A DNA stretch of 64,000 bases from Dolomedes plantarius (GCA_907164885.2 OU015494.1:744501-808500); one strand, 5' to 3'. Positions 1-12,212 are shown, counted from the first letter of the stretch. The notes: generated from the letters alone by a model not told the origin. Translations and numbers: made by a program.

Positions 1-1
1 T

Positions 2-3000
2 CATTAGATCGGCAGACGAGGAGGTCAATCTAGGACCCTCGTGGTTACCTACTTTCTCTAACTCGTATCTATCTCTAGGCTTTACTTCGATAACTCTATA
101 TGGTCCTAAAAATTTAGGCCTTAGCTTCAAGCCTGTTCCAAATTGTGTTCTTCGGATGACTACTAGATCTCCCTGCTGATACTCAGGGGCCTTCTTGCAT
201 TTCTTATCGTAAGTTCTTTTATTTTCAGCCTGGATCTTCTGAATGTTTCTTTTAGCATCTTGTCGTAATTGGTTTCTTTGCTCTTGAAATTCTTCCACCA
301 TCTCTTCCATTAGCAGATTTTTTAGGTGAAGGTCCTCCTTATTTCTCATGATGACGCCAGTTAATAGTTCAAATGGAGACCATTTAGTACTTCGGTTGGA
401 GGTGCTGTTTAGAATTCCTTGCAATGGGTCTACGAATTTGTACCACTTGGTAGGATCGACGATGGACATCTTGGTCAAAACAGGGATAAGAGTTCGGTGG
501 ATTCTCTCCACTTGATCGTTTCCTCGTGGTACGCCAGTGGTGATCTGCAGATGTTGGATGTTCTCTTCGGTACAATAGTCACTAAACACTTTGGAGATGA
601 AAGCAGAACCGCGATCTGTTATTATTCTTTGGGGATTGCCGAAAGTCTTTTGTTGCAATTTCAATTTATCGAGGGCATCTTCTGCGGTGGTAGATCTTAC
701 GGGATACAGCCAGGTGAACTTCGTGAAGGCGTCGACTATTGTGAGGATATGTTGGTACCTTTTGTTGGTAGAGGGCATAGGACCAATGAAATCTACGTGA
801 TAGGTGCTTAACGGTACATCTTCTTTCGGAATAGGGTATAGGAAACCTTCTTTTTTCCCGCTCTTTCTGTTGGTTAAAATACACGGTACACAGTTAACGA
901 TCACGTTTTGCACTTGTCTGCTTAAATTAGGTATGAAAAATTCTCGTTTAACTATTTCTTCTGTTTTTGCAGCTGCGAAGTGTCCTTTCTCATGAGCTAG
1001 CTTGATTAGCTCAGTTTGCATATCTCTTGGTACTACTATTAATTCACGGCCATCTACGTATTTGTATAATATTTCGTTTTTAATGAAGAAGTCTGAAGTA
1101 GGGTTTGTTTCAATCAGTGATTTAAAATTTTGAGTGTTTTCGTCTCCTTGTTGTGCTCTTTTCAATCTGGCGGTGAGAGTATCGCTTGTAATTATGGCGA
1201 CGGGGTATCGGCTTAAAGCGTCTACATGTTGCATTCTCTGGCCGGGTCGATGTACAATTTCGTAATCATAATTTTCCAACAGTAGTGCCCATCTCGCTAT
1301 ACGAGTAACTAAATCTTTTTTGTCCATAGTCTTTTGAAAAGCTGAACAGTCCGTTATGATTTTGAAATGTTGCCCTAGAAGGTAGATTCGAAATTTCTTT
1401 AAAGCGGTGACAACAGCAAGAACTTCCAGTTCATAGCTACTGTATTTCTCCTCGGCTGGAGTAGTTTTCTGCGACATGTATTGAACAGGGTGTAATTTTC
1501 CGTCATCCGCTTCCTGGAGCAAAACAGCGCCATATCCTTGTTGGCTTGCATCGGTGTGTAGTTCGGTCCTTTTCCCTTGCTGAAAAATGCTTAAAACGGG
1601 ACTTTCAGTTAATAGTTTCTTGAGCTTTTCGAATGCTTCAATTTGGGCTTGTTCGAATACAAATGGATTGTCTTTTCTTGTTAGATCACTCAGAGGTTTC
1701 GCTATTTTAGAGTACGCGGGAATAAATTTTCGAAAGTAGCCTGTTAGTCCTAAAAAACTTTGTATCTGCTTGACCGTTGTTGGCACTGGGAACTTCTTGA
1801 CGGCTATCGTCTTCGCAATTGATGGGCGTATTGTTCCATTTTCGACGACGTGACCCAAAAATTCGACTTTCCTACTTAGGAATCGACATTTCTCAAATTT
1901 AATTTCTAAGCCATACTTCGAAGCAACTTCAAACACTTTCTTTAGTTTTTCTAAACCTTCTTCTTCATCTTTTGCCGGAATTATCAAATCGTCCATGTAA
2001 ATTACTACAATACCTTTTCGCATTAGTTCTCGAAAAATACTGTACACATATCTTTGGAATACGCTGGGACTAGTGCTTAGGCCGAAAGGTACTTTATTGA
2101 ACTCGAATTGTCCGTCTGGAACAACGAAGGAGGTGAGATGTTTGCAGTCTTCATTGACATCGACATGGAAAAATCCATTTCTCAAATCTAACGTAGTGTA
2201 CACCTTGGCTTCTTGGAGTTTATCTAATACATCTTCTATCAACGGCAATGGAAAACGATCCTTGACCAGTTTCCGATTCAACTTTCTGTAGTTCACACAC
2301 AATCTAGTGGTGCCATCTTTTTTCTTGACTAGCACAATTGGACTCGCATATTCGGATGAGCTTGGTCTTATAATTCCTTGTTCAAGCCATTCGTCGACTT
2401 GCTTGTTGACTGCTTGGTTCTCGGTAAAGGATAAGCGACGTGCAGGCTGGTAAACCGGTATGTCATCTTTCAAAATAATCCTCATGGACACGTTTGTCGT
2501 TTCGGTCTTATTTGGCTTATAGTTGGAGATCAATTCAAACAGTTCTTTTCTTATTCGTGGATTGCTAACATGTTTGACTTCAATTTCGTCTTCAGTTTTC
2601 GCTTCGTATACTTGCGTGTGCATGAACCAAGTTTTATCTTCATATTTACGGAACTGAACACTTTCTTTGTCGAAGAAGACGGAGGCTTGTTCCAAAATAT
2701 CTGATCCGATTACTGCCTGAAATTCTAAACACGGCGTAGGTACGATGTGCCACGTGAGGGAATATTCTTTTCCATCCAATTCAATTTTCCGTTGGAACGA
2801 CCCTTTTGTTTTGACTTCGTACTTCCCTAATCCAGATAACACTACTATGTCTTTCGAGAGTTCTGAGGGTTCGATTATTCCTTCGCACATATCTTCACAA
2901 ATGAGTGTCGCTGAACTGCCGGTATCGATGAGAGCTTCAAAAGTCTTGTTACCCATGGTTATTTTCTTCGTTTTAACTCTTTCTTGAGAGATTCGTGAGC

Positions 3001-4156
3001 AGACTTGAATCGGAGAGCTTGCAGATTTATTAATGTTTGGGTTTTTGGGTCGCTTTGTACAATCTACGGCATAATGACCTGGTCCTTTGCAGTAGCTACA
3101 GATTAGTTGCTTATTTCTTCCGGCGTAAGGAGTTCCGTTCGATTGAAAGTATTTTTTTTCATGCCTATTGTTCCCAATTTGGAAATGTTCAGGTCTTCGA
3201 GAATAAGTATCGTTAGATCCTCTGGCTTCATATTTTCCTTTCGCGAATGAGTTGGATGACTTCGGTTTTAATGTTCTTCGGACATCTTCATATTCTTCAA
3301 ATTTTTTAGCTAGTTCGGAAGGTGAGTTAATAGTAGACCATTCGTCTAGAAAATGTTGCTGAAACTCGTAAGGTGCTTTCTTCTTAATTTGATCGGCTAT
3401 AATTAACTCTCGTAGTTGATCGAAGGTTTCTATTTTCAAACCGGAAGTCCATCCGTCGAAATACGTCTGCAGTTCGTAGTGAAAATCTTGCCATGTTCGC
3501 TCATCAGATTTTTGGTGAGATACAAATAGTTGACGAAGTTTTTCCGGAGACAACTTAAATCTTTTCAATAGTAAATTCTTGACGTGGTCGTAATCATTAC
3601 ATTTGTCCGCTGGTTCTCTTGCGATCAGATGAGCAACGTCAATGGGTATCAATCCTATCAGCCTCTGTACCCAATCTTTCTTCGGCAAAAATATCAATTC
3701 TGCGTGCCGTTCAAATAAGGTGAGGTTCAAGCTGATGTCATCCTTCATATTAAACTTATGGAAAGTTTCGTGAATCAATTTATTCGGCGCTTGGACGTTT
3801 TCGGCGTTGTTCGTCGTATTGACAATCTGTTGAACCTGTATTCGTAATTTCTCGAGTTCATGTTCTCGCTGTTCTCGCTTCTGTTCAATTTCTCTATCTT
3901 CTGCTTCTCGGCGTAATTTTTCTTCTTTTTCTTCTGCTTTTCGGCGTAATTTCTCTTCTTTTTCTTCTGCTTCTCGGCGTACGCGTTCCTCAGCTATGCT
4001 ATCGATCAGTATTTTGACATCTTCCTCTACGTAATTTGGACTTTTCACGATCAGTTCTTTTATTCGAAGTTTAGTTGAACCCTCTTGGATACTTAACGAC
4101 AATTCTGAGGAAAGTTCTATCAGGTCTTCCCTTTTCTTAGAGAGAAGAAATGCCAT
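2..4156 (-). CDS. Gag-Pol polyprotein of Ty3/gypsy element (C-terminus beyond edge)
   Basis: The ATG at 4156 opens a frame of at least 1385 codons with gag and pol fused and no frameshift between them. Residues about 55-110 are a Glu/Lys/Arg-rich predicted coiled coil, followed by a gag capsid-like region. A CCHC zinc knuckle (CSYCKGPGHYAVDC) lies at about 353-366. The aspartic protease motif LIDTGSSA has its Asp near residue 411. Reverse transcriptase has the YMDD active site at 720-723. RNase H has TDAS with its Asp near 869, YELE, TDCSA and HVDALSR. Integrase has the HHCC finger near 1054 (HEKGH and CVPC), then VDFIGP, TDRGSAF (Asp near 1181) and Glu near 1217, a D-x35-E spacing. The C-terminal GPYRVIEV segment is a GPY/F-type module. 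All catalytic residues are present, so the enzymes look functional. Frame phase was checked at the zinc knuckle, YMDD, both later integrase acids and the left edge. Confidence 0.93.
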   Translation of the reverse strand, partial: MAFLLSKKREDLIELSSELSLSIQEGSTKLRIKELIVKSPNYVEEDVKILIDSIAEERVRREAEEKEEKLRRKAEEKEEKLRREAEDREIEQKREQREHELEKLRIQVQQIVNTTNNAENVQAPNKLIHETFHKFNMKDDISLNLTLFERHAELIFLPKKDWVQRLIGLIPIDVAHLIAREPADKCNDYDHVKNLLLKRFKLSPEKLRQLFVSHQKSDERTWQDFHYELQTYFDGWTSGLKIETFDQLRELIIADQIKKKAPYEFQQHFLDEWSTINSPSELAKKFEEYEDVRRTLKPKSSNSFAKGKYEARGSNDTYSRRPEHFQIGNNRHEKKYFQSNGTPYAGRNKQLICSYCKGPGHYAVDCTKRPKNPNINKSASSPIQVCSRISQERVKTKKITMGNKTFEALIDTGSSATLICEDMCEGIIEPSELSKDIVVLSGLGKYEVKTKGSFQRKIELDGKEYSLTWHIVPTPCLEFQAVIGSDILEQASVFFDKESVQFRKYEDKTWFMHTQVYEAKTEDEIEVKHVSNPRIRKELFELISNYKPNKTETTNVSMRIILKDDIPVYQPARRLSFTENQAVNKQVDEWLEQGIIRPSSSEYASPIVLVKKKDGTTRLCVNYRKLNRKLVKDRFPLPLIEDVLDKLQEAKVYTTLDLRNGFFHVDVNEDCKHLTSFVVPDGQFEFNKVPFGLSTSPSVFQRYVYSIFRELMRKGIVVIYMDDLIIPAKDEEEGLEKLKKVFEVASKYGLEIKFEKCRFLSRKVEFLGHVVENGTIRPSIAKTIAVKKFPVPTTVKQIQSFLGLTGYFRKFIPAYSKIAKPLSDLTRKDNPFVFEQAQIEAFEKLKKLLTESPVLSIFQQGKRTELHTDASQQGYGAVLLQEADDGKLHPVQYMSQKTTPAEEKYSSYELEVLAVVTALKKFRIYLLGQHFKIITDCSAFQKTMDKKDLVTRIARWALLLENYDYEIVHRPGQRMQHVDALSRYPVAIITSDTLTARLKRAQQGDENTQNFKSLIETNPTSDFFIKNEILYKYVDGRELIVVPRDMQTELIKLAHEKGHFAAAKTEEIVKREFFIPNLSRQVQNVIVNCVPCILTNRKSGKKEGFLYPIPKEDVPLSTYHVDFIGPMPSTNKRYQHILTIVDAFTKFTWLYPVRSTTAEDALDKLKLQQKTFGNPQRIITDRGSAFISKVFSDYCTEENIQHLQITTGVPRGNDQVERIHRTLIPVLTKMSIVDPTKWYKFVDPLQGILNSTSNRSTKWSPFELLTGVIMRNKEDLHLKNLLMEEMVEEFQEQRNQLRQDAKRNIQKIQAENKRTYDKKCKKAPEYQQGDLVVIRRTQFGTGLKLRPKFLGPYRVIEVKPRDRYELEKVGNHEGPRLTSSSADLM

Positions 4157-5241
4157 TTCGTATAAAAATAAATCGGAGTGGTAACCCAGAGAACAAATTT
4201 AATTTAAAACTTAGTTCGATATTTCTTCAAAACTTATTCTCAATGTGAGAAATTTATTTAGTCGCACTTAAAAAAAAAACTCTTGCTCAACCAGGAAGAA
4301 AGATAAAACGTGAACAACAAAATGCAATCTCTTACGATATTCGAATAAAACAAACAAATATTAGAAACTTCTGAAATCCGAAAATGGCACTAAAAACATA
4401 TGCATAAACAACTTTTCAATTATTCACAATACCCAATTATTCATAAACAACTTTTAAAAAATATATCCCGTTCTGGTTTCAAAAGATCAATAAAAGAACA
4501 TTATTTGAACTCATGGTTTCACACAAAATGCAAAACATCCTTTCTCAGCATTAGACTAAACAGAAGGAGAAATATAAACACCTGTCGCGACAGTTCGCCT
4601 AATGTCTGCGAACGAGCGGCACTGATTTTTTTATTCTACTGTTAACATCTGATAGCAAACAAACACTCTGAGGGTAAAACTCTAGCTTTTCAATGTTCTA
4701 TATCGAACAAGGCTGTATACCATAAAAATGGGTTAATTGATATCAGAAAAAGGTTAAATATTTAAATATAGACTATTCTTAATTTATAAACATGGAAAGA
4801 TAAATATTCAAATGAAATTTCGACACTTATATATTTCATACAACGTAATTGTAATATCTCTCGAATAATATGACTATGTTAATACAATCAATGTATTGGC
4901 GATTGTTCTTTGGCGTTGTTTCCTTGGCTTAATAATAAACATCACTGACCTGGCGATGGCGATTTCTCGGCGATTGTTGTGCTGTCCCTCTTTCGCCGGC
5001 GGGCTGATTTCTTTGGCGAATCTGTTAGCTGTGGACTTAAAAAAATACATTAGCATAGGACGTTGGTCTGTGAGCGAAAACCGAAAAAGGTGAACCCGAA
5101 AGGAAAAAAATGCTCTTAGTTAAAAATAAAATTATTTCAAACTGAAAACGGAAGTAAAAGTATAAAATTATTTTAACCGAAAACGAAAGTAAAAGTAAGG
5201 ATGTTCCTAGGCAAATGCCTAATATAAGGAAGCAGGTTTTA
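4157..5241 (-). other. Untranslated leader of the left gypsy element
   Basis: This 1.1-kb stretch lies between the primer-binding site and the gag start on the minus strand. It is AT-rich with a locally GC-richer part around 4890-5060. Short open frames here show no recognisable domain. I see no splice or packaging signal that I can defend. Confidence 0.7.
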
Positions 5242-5259
5242 ATCCGGGCCGGGGCCCCA
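5242..5259 (-). promoter_or_regulatory. Primer-binding site of the left gypsy element
   Basis: On the minus strand the LTR end CCTACA is followed by two bases and then TGGGGCCCCGGCCCGGAT. This matches the proline-tRNA primer site known from many retroelements at 14 of 18 positions, compared from memory. Minus-strand DNA synthesis would start here. The position 3 nt from the LTR end fits the usual arrangement. Confidence 0.65.
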
Positions 5260-5262
5260 ATT

Positions 5263-5670
5263 TGTAGGACGGCGTCTAGGGGTAAGTAACTTTACGGAAA
5301 GAATTATACGAAAGGAATAAAAAGATTAATATCTAAACTAACATTTTATTTACTTTTAAACACATAAAGAAAAGACATCACGCTATTTACAATTTACAGG
5401 TTTACAAGGAAGGTAAATTAAAGTTTTACTACAGAGCATGGTTCACCTGTGAGATGGGGACTCCGAAATATCCCAATTCGTTTAGCGAAATCGATAAAAA
5501 CGCGACGCGGGAAAGGCACGACTTTACTCGTCCATGTCAGCGGGGGGGTCTGCGAGTGAGCTCCTAATGCTCTCCGAAAAGGTGACGTCACGCGCGCGCA
5601 AAGCTTTCCTATTGGACGCTTAAGCCCAACGGAATAAAATTCGTTCAGGTCGAAGTCTCCATCTCTCACA
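5263..5670 (-). repeat. 5' LTR of the left gypsy element
   Basis: The segment is bounded by TG...CA (plus strand TGTAGGAC at the left, TCTCACA at the right) and is about 408 bp. On the minus strand it contains an AATAAA-type signal (near 5344-5349), consistent with the R/U5 part. The right boundary could be 5672 instead, because the end reads CACACA. The second LTR is off the window, so the limits are inferred from the ends and the primer site. Confidence 0.75.
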
Positions 5671-6516
5671 CATCAATTTTCTACACATATATATATATAT
5701 ATAAATAATATCATGAAGCTTTGAAGTATTTCACATGCTTACCTGTATTGTTTGATATTGATTTAGGAAGTGTTAACTTTAGTTTCTTTAAGTTTAGTCT
5801 TTGTTTTTTTATTTAAATCGTAAAATTTTCTAAACACAATTATATATTTTTGTACCTCTGCTTAAAAATGAATTGTCTCTCCAATTTTAAGCAAGTTATT
5901 CTACATTGTTTAGCGAAATATAACACTGTATAGTTTATTTTTATTATATTGACAACATTGTTGCCTATTTGTATGAATATCAAATTTAATTAAGTTACCT
6001 ATTTTAAATGTTGGAAGATATGTATTATAACCTAGAAAGTACATGAACTCTATATCACAGATATTTTGCAACCTGGTGCTCTAATGCAGACGATATCTTG
6101 AGTTGTGTCCCAATTTTGGGGGAGGTTTCGATGTCCCGAAATTCGCGTGCCATTTTGATATTCCCTCGGATAATTTTCATTTTATTTCTTCATCATTCAC
6201 CAATAATACCCGAAGCTAAAATCCGTCCACTGTTTGTAGGGAGTTGAGGGAAATAATCTCCATTCCTCTAGTTTTGAATACTTCAGTTGCACACTAACAT
6301 ATGCTGCTTTTTAATATCATATCTGTAAAGGTTTGGATTCAGCTGTCGCGCCGATCCCAGCGGTCAAGAAAATGTTAGCTTTTAACTTAGTTTTTCGCAT
6401 AATAATAAAAACTGCTTGCTTAAAATAAATATGGTAAAGTGTTAACTAATGTGTAGCAGTTGTTCACGTTCATAAATTACAAAAGAATCATTTCATTTGT
6501 TAAATATCCCGCTTTG

Positions 6517-6559
<43 letters not shown>

Positions 6560-9145
6560 GCACAGACGGTTCTGCATGCGTTTTTACGATGCAAAAGTTT
6601 TCGCAAATTATTCATAGAAACTAGTGTGATAGTTGTTAATGGTTTGGTGCTCGACTCTTGTATCGCATCTTACATAAGACCGCTCGTCTGAAAAAAAAAA
6701 GTCTTGTTTTCAGAATTTAACCCTTCCAATCAGATTGTCCCTCCTAGTTACTTTAAATAAAACTCATAGATAACAACTACTGTTTGGCATGCATTGCACA
6801 CTGCGTCTTCATTTTTACTAGTTTTTCTCTTTCTCAGTGTAAATTTTAATAGGCCTATGTGTCTGGGTGACTTATAAATCGGTCTAGCATGTTCGTGACA
6901 CATATGTATATTGAACATAATGCACTCCCCCTTGGTAAAATGTCATTTCATTTAATGTTACATTCTTCTTATCACTTCCTCTTACATCCAAATTAACATT
7001 TTTTAAACCCGTCATTTACGTTTGTTGCTTTTGTGTTATTCAAATAAATTTAATAGATATGGAATTTTGTGTCAGAAAGATTTACCCTGCATATCGGTAG
7101 TTCGATTTCAATAGTTAGCTTTGTAAATGTGCACAGTTCGCGCTTGCTTGTCTTTGTGTATTCGACAGTCGTTTCTGGGTGTTTGTTCACATGGTAGTTG
7201 CTCCTTATTTTAAAAAAATCAATCTTAAATTTATTTGTCTTTATAGCCTTAAAAATTGTACATGCGCTGAGCATTACAGATGTGTAACTGTTCTTTATTG
7301 GATGGACGCAATTTTAAAATAATAGTGTACGGCCTCCTCCCCCCACACACACACCAAAAAAATTCAAATTAAAAAGGTGTAATGAAAAATGCTTAAGTTT
7401 AATTCTCAGCCATTCTGCGGACAAGTTTGTTATTTATTACACATGCTGGAGCTCTGTGCCTTTTTAGTTTTAAAGGGCGGAATTTTTTTGCAAAGCACTG
7501 CTACAACATTTAATCCGTGTGAAGAGGAGGCGTCGATTGAAATGACTGCTATTAGTTAAATGAATGTCCAGTCTGGTTCCTTTCCTGCCGAAATTGGTTG
7601 TCTAAGCCTCCAACGGCAAGGGGAAATGATCTCGGCACTAGCGCTCGGTTTGTTTCTCCTTAAACGTCCTTTGCCTGTACCCGTTTCGTAATAAATACTT
7701 ACGTAAGTAGCCTCGCGCGATTTCAGACACTGTCTGTTCTGCTTCAACTGCGACTGTCAGTGTCGTATTCGAGTGCTGTATGGTCTCGCTTTTGCGAAAT
7801 GAAAGGACAGGAAACGCAACTTTCAATGAAAAGAAAGAATAATAGAACTGATCTGCGCAACGGCGAAATCCAAGTGCAATAATAAACAAACCCGGGGCTT
7901 TCTGCATTCTTTTCATAATTGACTCTGTCAGCGTATTACGGTTTGGGGGAAGGAGGTCCTCTTTCTTTACCATCTTATAGTACAACAGGGTACATAAGTT
8001 ACTTGATCATAAGAAATTAAATTTTTGAAGTATTTTGTGCATTGATTTATAGGGGATACGAGTGGGATAATTATGATTTCGTTAAACATACGCACATATC
8101 GAATGTTTTTTCGTCTCATGTAGCTTTATTTCATTTGTATAAAATTTTGATCATCTGTGGAAGATCAGTATGAGGTACAGTCAAACGCGTACAATTTAAA
8201 ATATTATTCCTGCAGATTATGAAGCTGTTTTAATTTGTAATAAATTTTAAATAAACCAAGACATTTTGTTTTATTCCTACGGATTTGTTTTTATGGTGGA
8301 TTAGAAAATCCTTAAAATATTTGGTATAAATAACTGAAAATTGAGTTTAATTTTTAGTTATTTTAAATAAATGTTTTAATGGTTTTGCTAATTACTGATT
8401 TATATTATTAGCTTTGGGACTTACTTTCTCTTATTGTTTTTGTAGTTGTATCTACAAAAATTTGATGGGAGGGGTGGCCTCCTACCCCCCGAAATTTGGA
8501 TCCTTCATATATCATGACAAGTTATAAACCAACAGTGGACCTGTGACTCCCAACCATTTTTTTCTGGCTATGTTCCTGAATGTGATCATGGTTCCTCTCT
8601 TATCGTTCATGTTACGATTGTGTCGTTTCAGAATTCAATTTATAGTGTGAATTGATTAATTATTTATTACCGGAATTTAATCACCTTCATTTATCTTTTT
8701 GGGGTGTCTTTAACTCGCAATCTTCACAATGCTTCTACTACTTTGCAGTTAGCTCGCGTATATTGTCAAAATTGCTTAAAAATCGCTGTGATGCAGCATT
8801 TTGTCTTTGTTCATAATTTTCTTACAAGTAGTGTAAGTGGTGTTAGCCGAACTGGTTCAACAAATCAAATATATATATATATAATCTCACGCTACTGAGA
8901 TATGTTTAATATGTCATCTTAAAATCAGTTTACTTATGAAAAAAATTTTCCCCACACAACAGCTTAGGCGTTCAGAAATAGGATCCAGTTGTCTCATCAT
9001 TTCCGCTGAAAATTTTAGTTATTAGCTTTTCGAGTATATTAGGTTTTAAAATGAGCCGATCATACTTTAGTGAATAAATAATATGCCATAGCTGTTTTAT
9101 CATATCGGTCTAGTTTAAAATTAATGGAACGTGTCCTGAAGAACC
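5671..9145. other. Gene-free AT-rich stretch
   Basis: No exon or transposon with recognisable protein was found. A TA microsatellite lies at 6519-6557. A GC-richer patch at about 7440-7985 contains the 12-bp palindrome acttacgtaagt (near 7698-7709), a good splice-donor match on both strands. No coding potential could be assigned to it. Confidence 0.5.
6519..6557. repeat. TA dinucleotide microsatellite
   Basis: About 19 uninterrupted TA units. Confidence 0.95.
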
Positions 9146-9153
9146 ATTCCAGC

Positions 9154-10243
9154 CACAGCTGGATTTAAATGAAAAGAGGCCCTAGGCTATTCCACTTATG
9201 AGGCCCTTTCACCTCTCATTTTTAAATTTGTAAATTACATGAGAGATAATAAAATACATCATTACTGTGATATATATATCAATATATTAAATGAAACATG
9301 TTGTTATTGGTACTAACCTATATATATATATTCAATACATTGAAGATTAAACCAAATTCTATTCAGATAAATTTATTTCATAATAATTCGCATTTAAAGT
9401 TTAAGTATGAATTATTATGAATTTTAGGTCTTAAACTAAACCAAAAATGGAACTTTATTCAAACAAAATCCAGATCACATAAAAGAAAATATCAAATTGC
9501 ATATCATATTAAATTTTATGTTAATAGTTATATTATTTAAGAACTGATTCAATCCGAGTATACATTTAAAACGAAATAGTAGATTAGAAGAATTTCTTTT
9601 TAAACTTTTTCACACAGAATTCTTGTATAAGTTAATCAAAATCTATTTTTCTGAAGGTCTCATTTTCGATGCACAAAATACTCAATGAAGACAACCTCGC
9701 CTGGGTCATTGTGCTTCTTAATTGATTTTTGATATTTTTAAGTCTTGAAAATGACCTTTCTCCAGTACAATTAGTGACTATTAAACTGAGAAACAGCCGT
9801 AAGATTGATTCCACATTGGGGAAGGCCACTTGAATATTTTCTTTGAATATTATTTGATACAAGTCTGTATGCGACAATGTGGATTTTTTGAAGGTTTATG
9901 TGTTTGTCTCACATATTTGTGGAGATGAAATAGTTCTTCAGTAAGATTTTGGTTGACATCTTCTGGGTTGATCACAACTGACGTGTCTCCGTAATGAGAT
10001 TCAAAAAAGTTGTAGTCGGAACAGACCCAATGAGCCGAACGCATTGATCTTAACCAATACATTTTTATGTTTGTTTATTAGTCATATGCGTAGAATTTCT
10101 CCTTATTTTCGATCCAGTGTTTTAGTGTTCACTGTTTTTAGAATAGTGTAATTTTAATTTTGCTAACAATTTGAATGTAGGCCCCTCTTGATCTTGAGGC
10201 CGTAGGCTGAAGCCTAGTTAGCCTATAGGAAAATCCGGCCCTG
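9154..10243 (-). mobile_element. hAT element, internally deleted, ZMYM1-like
   Basis: The element is bounded by identical 8-bp target duplications attccagc at 9146-9153 and 10244-10251. The left end CACAGCTGGATTT and the reverse complement of the right end CAGGGCCGGATTT form imperfect terminal inverted repeats. At 1090 bp it is far shorter than an autonomous copy. Only the C-terminal end of a hAT transposase remains, so it is a non-autonomous deletion derivative. Confidence 0.85.
9632..9877 (-). pseudogene. hAT transposase C-terminal fragment
   Basis: The 81-residue frame contains the hAT dimerisation signature GERSFSRLKNIKNQLRSTM followed by RLSSLSILCIENE, as in ZMYM1-like transposases. The RNase H-like catalytic core and zinc finger are absent. 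A neighbouring frame at 9850-10062 on the same strand probably derives from the same gene but shows no domain. Confidence 0.85.
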
Positions 10244-10251
10244 ATTCCAGC

Positions 10252-12204
10252 TATTTACCTGTAATAGCCTTAGAATTTAAGTCATCTCAAATTTTCATTG
10301 AATTAATGGATTGTTTAATATCACGCCTTAAATAACTTACTGGGTATTATTAAATGTATTTATGTTTCATGGGAATAGATTTGACTTCGAAAAAATTGGC
10401 AGTTCTTCGTAGCTAAAGGCAAGTCTTTGAATAAATTTTTCTGCGTTCTTTGTTATCTCCATTGCATTTGAAACACGTGTGCCATACTGTTTCTAATTCA
10501 TACCCGAACATTGTTCATTTCCGTACAGTGCAATTCCCATGAGTTCCGCAGCCTGCTGTTTGAGTGAAACAAGTTGAACAACCTTAACCTGAGTGGCGTA
10601 CAATGGTTTATTTACCCCTTTGTCCGCAAGTTGGCATGAGGGCTCAGGGGTTGTCTCTTAATGTAGAATATGCACAGTGATTCCTGATTCAGTCTTTCAG
10701 ATTATCCCTTCGTTGCATGTAGGTCAACTGGTTTTACTCATCTCTCTGCGTCTGTGGGAGAAGGAGTGCTCTTTTGGATACTTCCTATCAGAATTATTTT
10801 AAAATCATCAGTCTGAAAATATGCATTGCGTACTGTTTGTTTAGAATTGAGGGTTTCAAGGTATTAGTGGTGTTCATATTTGGTCGTGATGAGGTCTCTC
10901 CCAAATACGCAATATGTGGTAATTGAAAGTTGCCTCTATAAAGTAGTTTGATTTTAAATGTCAGCGTATCCCAATTTTCTCATATTTCCTTATATATTCG
11001 TCAGGATTTGATTGTTCAATTCCTCGAGTCAATCCTGCTCGTGTTATTTAATCACGATAACTTGCATTACATAAAATCTTTGAATTACTGTTAGTCTCTT
11101 TTTTTTCTTGAAGTTTCCTGTTTATTTGAAGAAAATTTTTGATTAAGTGCTGTTATTCATTCAATTTACCGTATTAATATCACTATTGCGTTTTATCCCG
11201 CTTTATCCGTGCATCACAATACAAAAATGTTCAAAGTAAAGTGAGAATTCCGACACCATTCGTAATGTCACGTCATATATAGGAATCGTAAATTAAATAT
11301 TTTGCGAATACATTTTTCAAGCTTCTTAGTTTAGTCAAGATTTTAACTGAACTCTATTTAAATTGCTGTAGTCTAAATGGCTGCTATTATACGTCCAATA
11401 TCCGTGTTTTCTAGTTTTATGTACATTAATTGGCTCCGATTACAACGTTTGCTTTTGAAAGGTTTTTCTTTTCTCTTACGGTCTTAACCCCTAATCGCTT
11501 TAGGAACAGTGAAGCATCGGGACTCATCAACACCATTTGGTTCTTTCCTTGAGTCTTCCATGGCAAGGAAATAGCCAAACCTTGGTGTTAGGTAGCTCCT
11601 CACTCGTTCATATGTGACAAACACGTTATATTTATGCAGTAAATGATTGAACAGATTGTTGACATCATTACCTTATTGATACTGAATGAATCGATAGCTA
11701 CCCGATCTGAGTTGTACTTTGGTTAACGGAATTAATGAGTCGCTCTAAAATATCTCCTCTATCGGGAAATCAGCATAAGATAAGGGATATTCAATGCTGG
11801 ATCCCCCCCCCCCACACACACACACACACACCGCCAAATGGGATAGAATGAGAGGTGATCTAATGATTAGCACGCGCAGAGGGGTTATTTTGATTTTAGG
11901 CTTGAAAATTCTATTATACAGCTAAAGGTTACAAAAGGATACCATCGCACTCATTTGAAATGAATGCTCTTCCTAATAGAAGCGAGCGGAGAACATTCGG
12001 TTGAACTTATTCATTTCGAAATTTCCATATCTCTTTGGAATTGAGAGCCTATCGTGCACTTTTTCCCCTTCGAAAAAGAATATGCTAATTCTGTTCTTTC
12101 AAAAACCGTGAACCAAAAGTTTTTTAAGGTGTTATCTTTCTGTTCACTATAGGAATACGTTAGGAATGTGCGTGTAAATGTTTTTCTGGAGATATTCCAC
12201 CTTT
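10252..12204. other. Gene-free stretch
   Basis: No supported gene or complete element was seen. A C-rich run followed by CA repeats lies at about 11804-11831. Confidence 0.5.
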
Positions 12205-12212
12205 AAAGTGAC

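Larger units (their letters stand above)
1..5670 (-). mobile_element. Ty3/gypsy LTR retrotransposon, 5' part, runs off left edge
   Basis: On the minus strand the order is 5' LTR (5263-5670), primer-binding site (5242-5259), an untranslated leader of about 1.1 kb and a single gag-pol frame from 4156 to the window edge. The 3' LTR and right-hand target duplicate partner are outside the window, so LTR identity and insertion age cannot be judged. No stop or frameshift was seen in the frame at the points I checked, so this is the best-preserved mobile element in the window. It lies upstream of, and antisense to, the LONRF exons, either in an early LONRF intron or in flanking DNA. Confidence 0.93.

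Noticed and set aside
384..2987. Plus-strand and other-frame open frames across the left gypsy element (for example 419-811, 2073-2291, 2745-2987)
   Set aside because: They are shadows of the minus-strand gag-pol frame, which carries all the domains.
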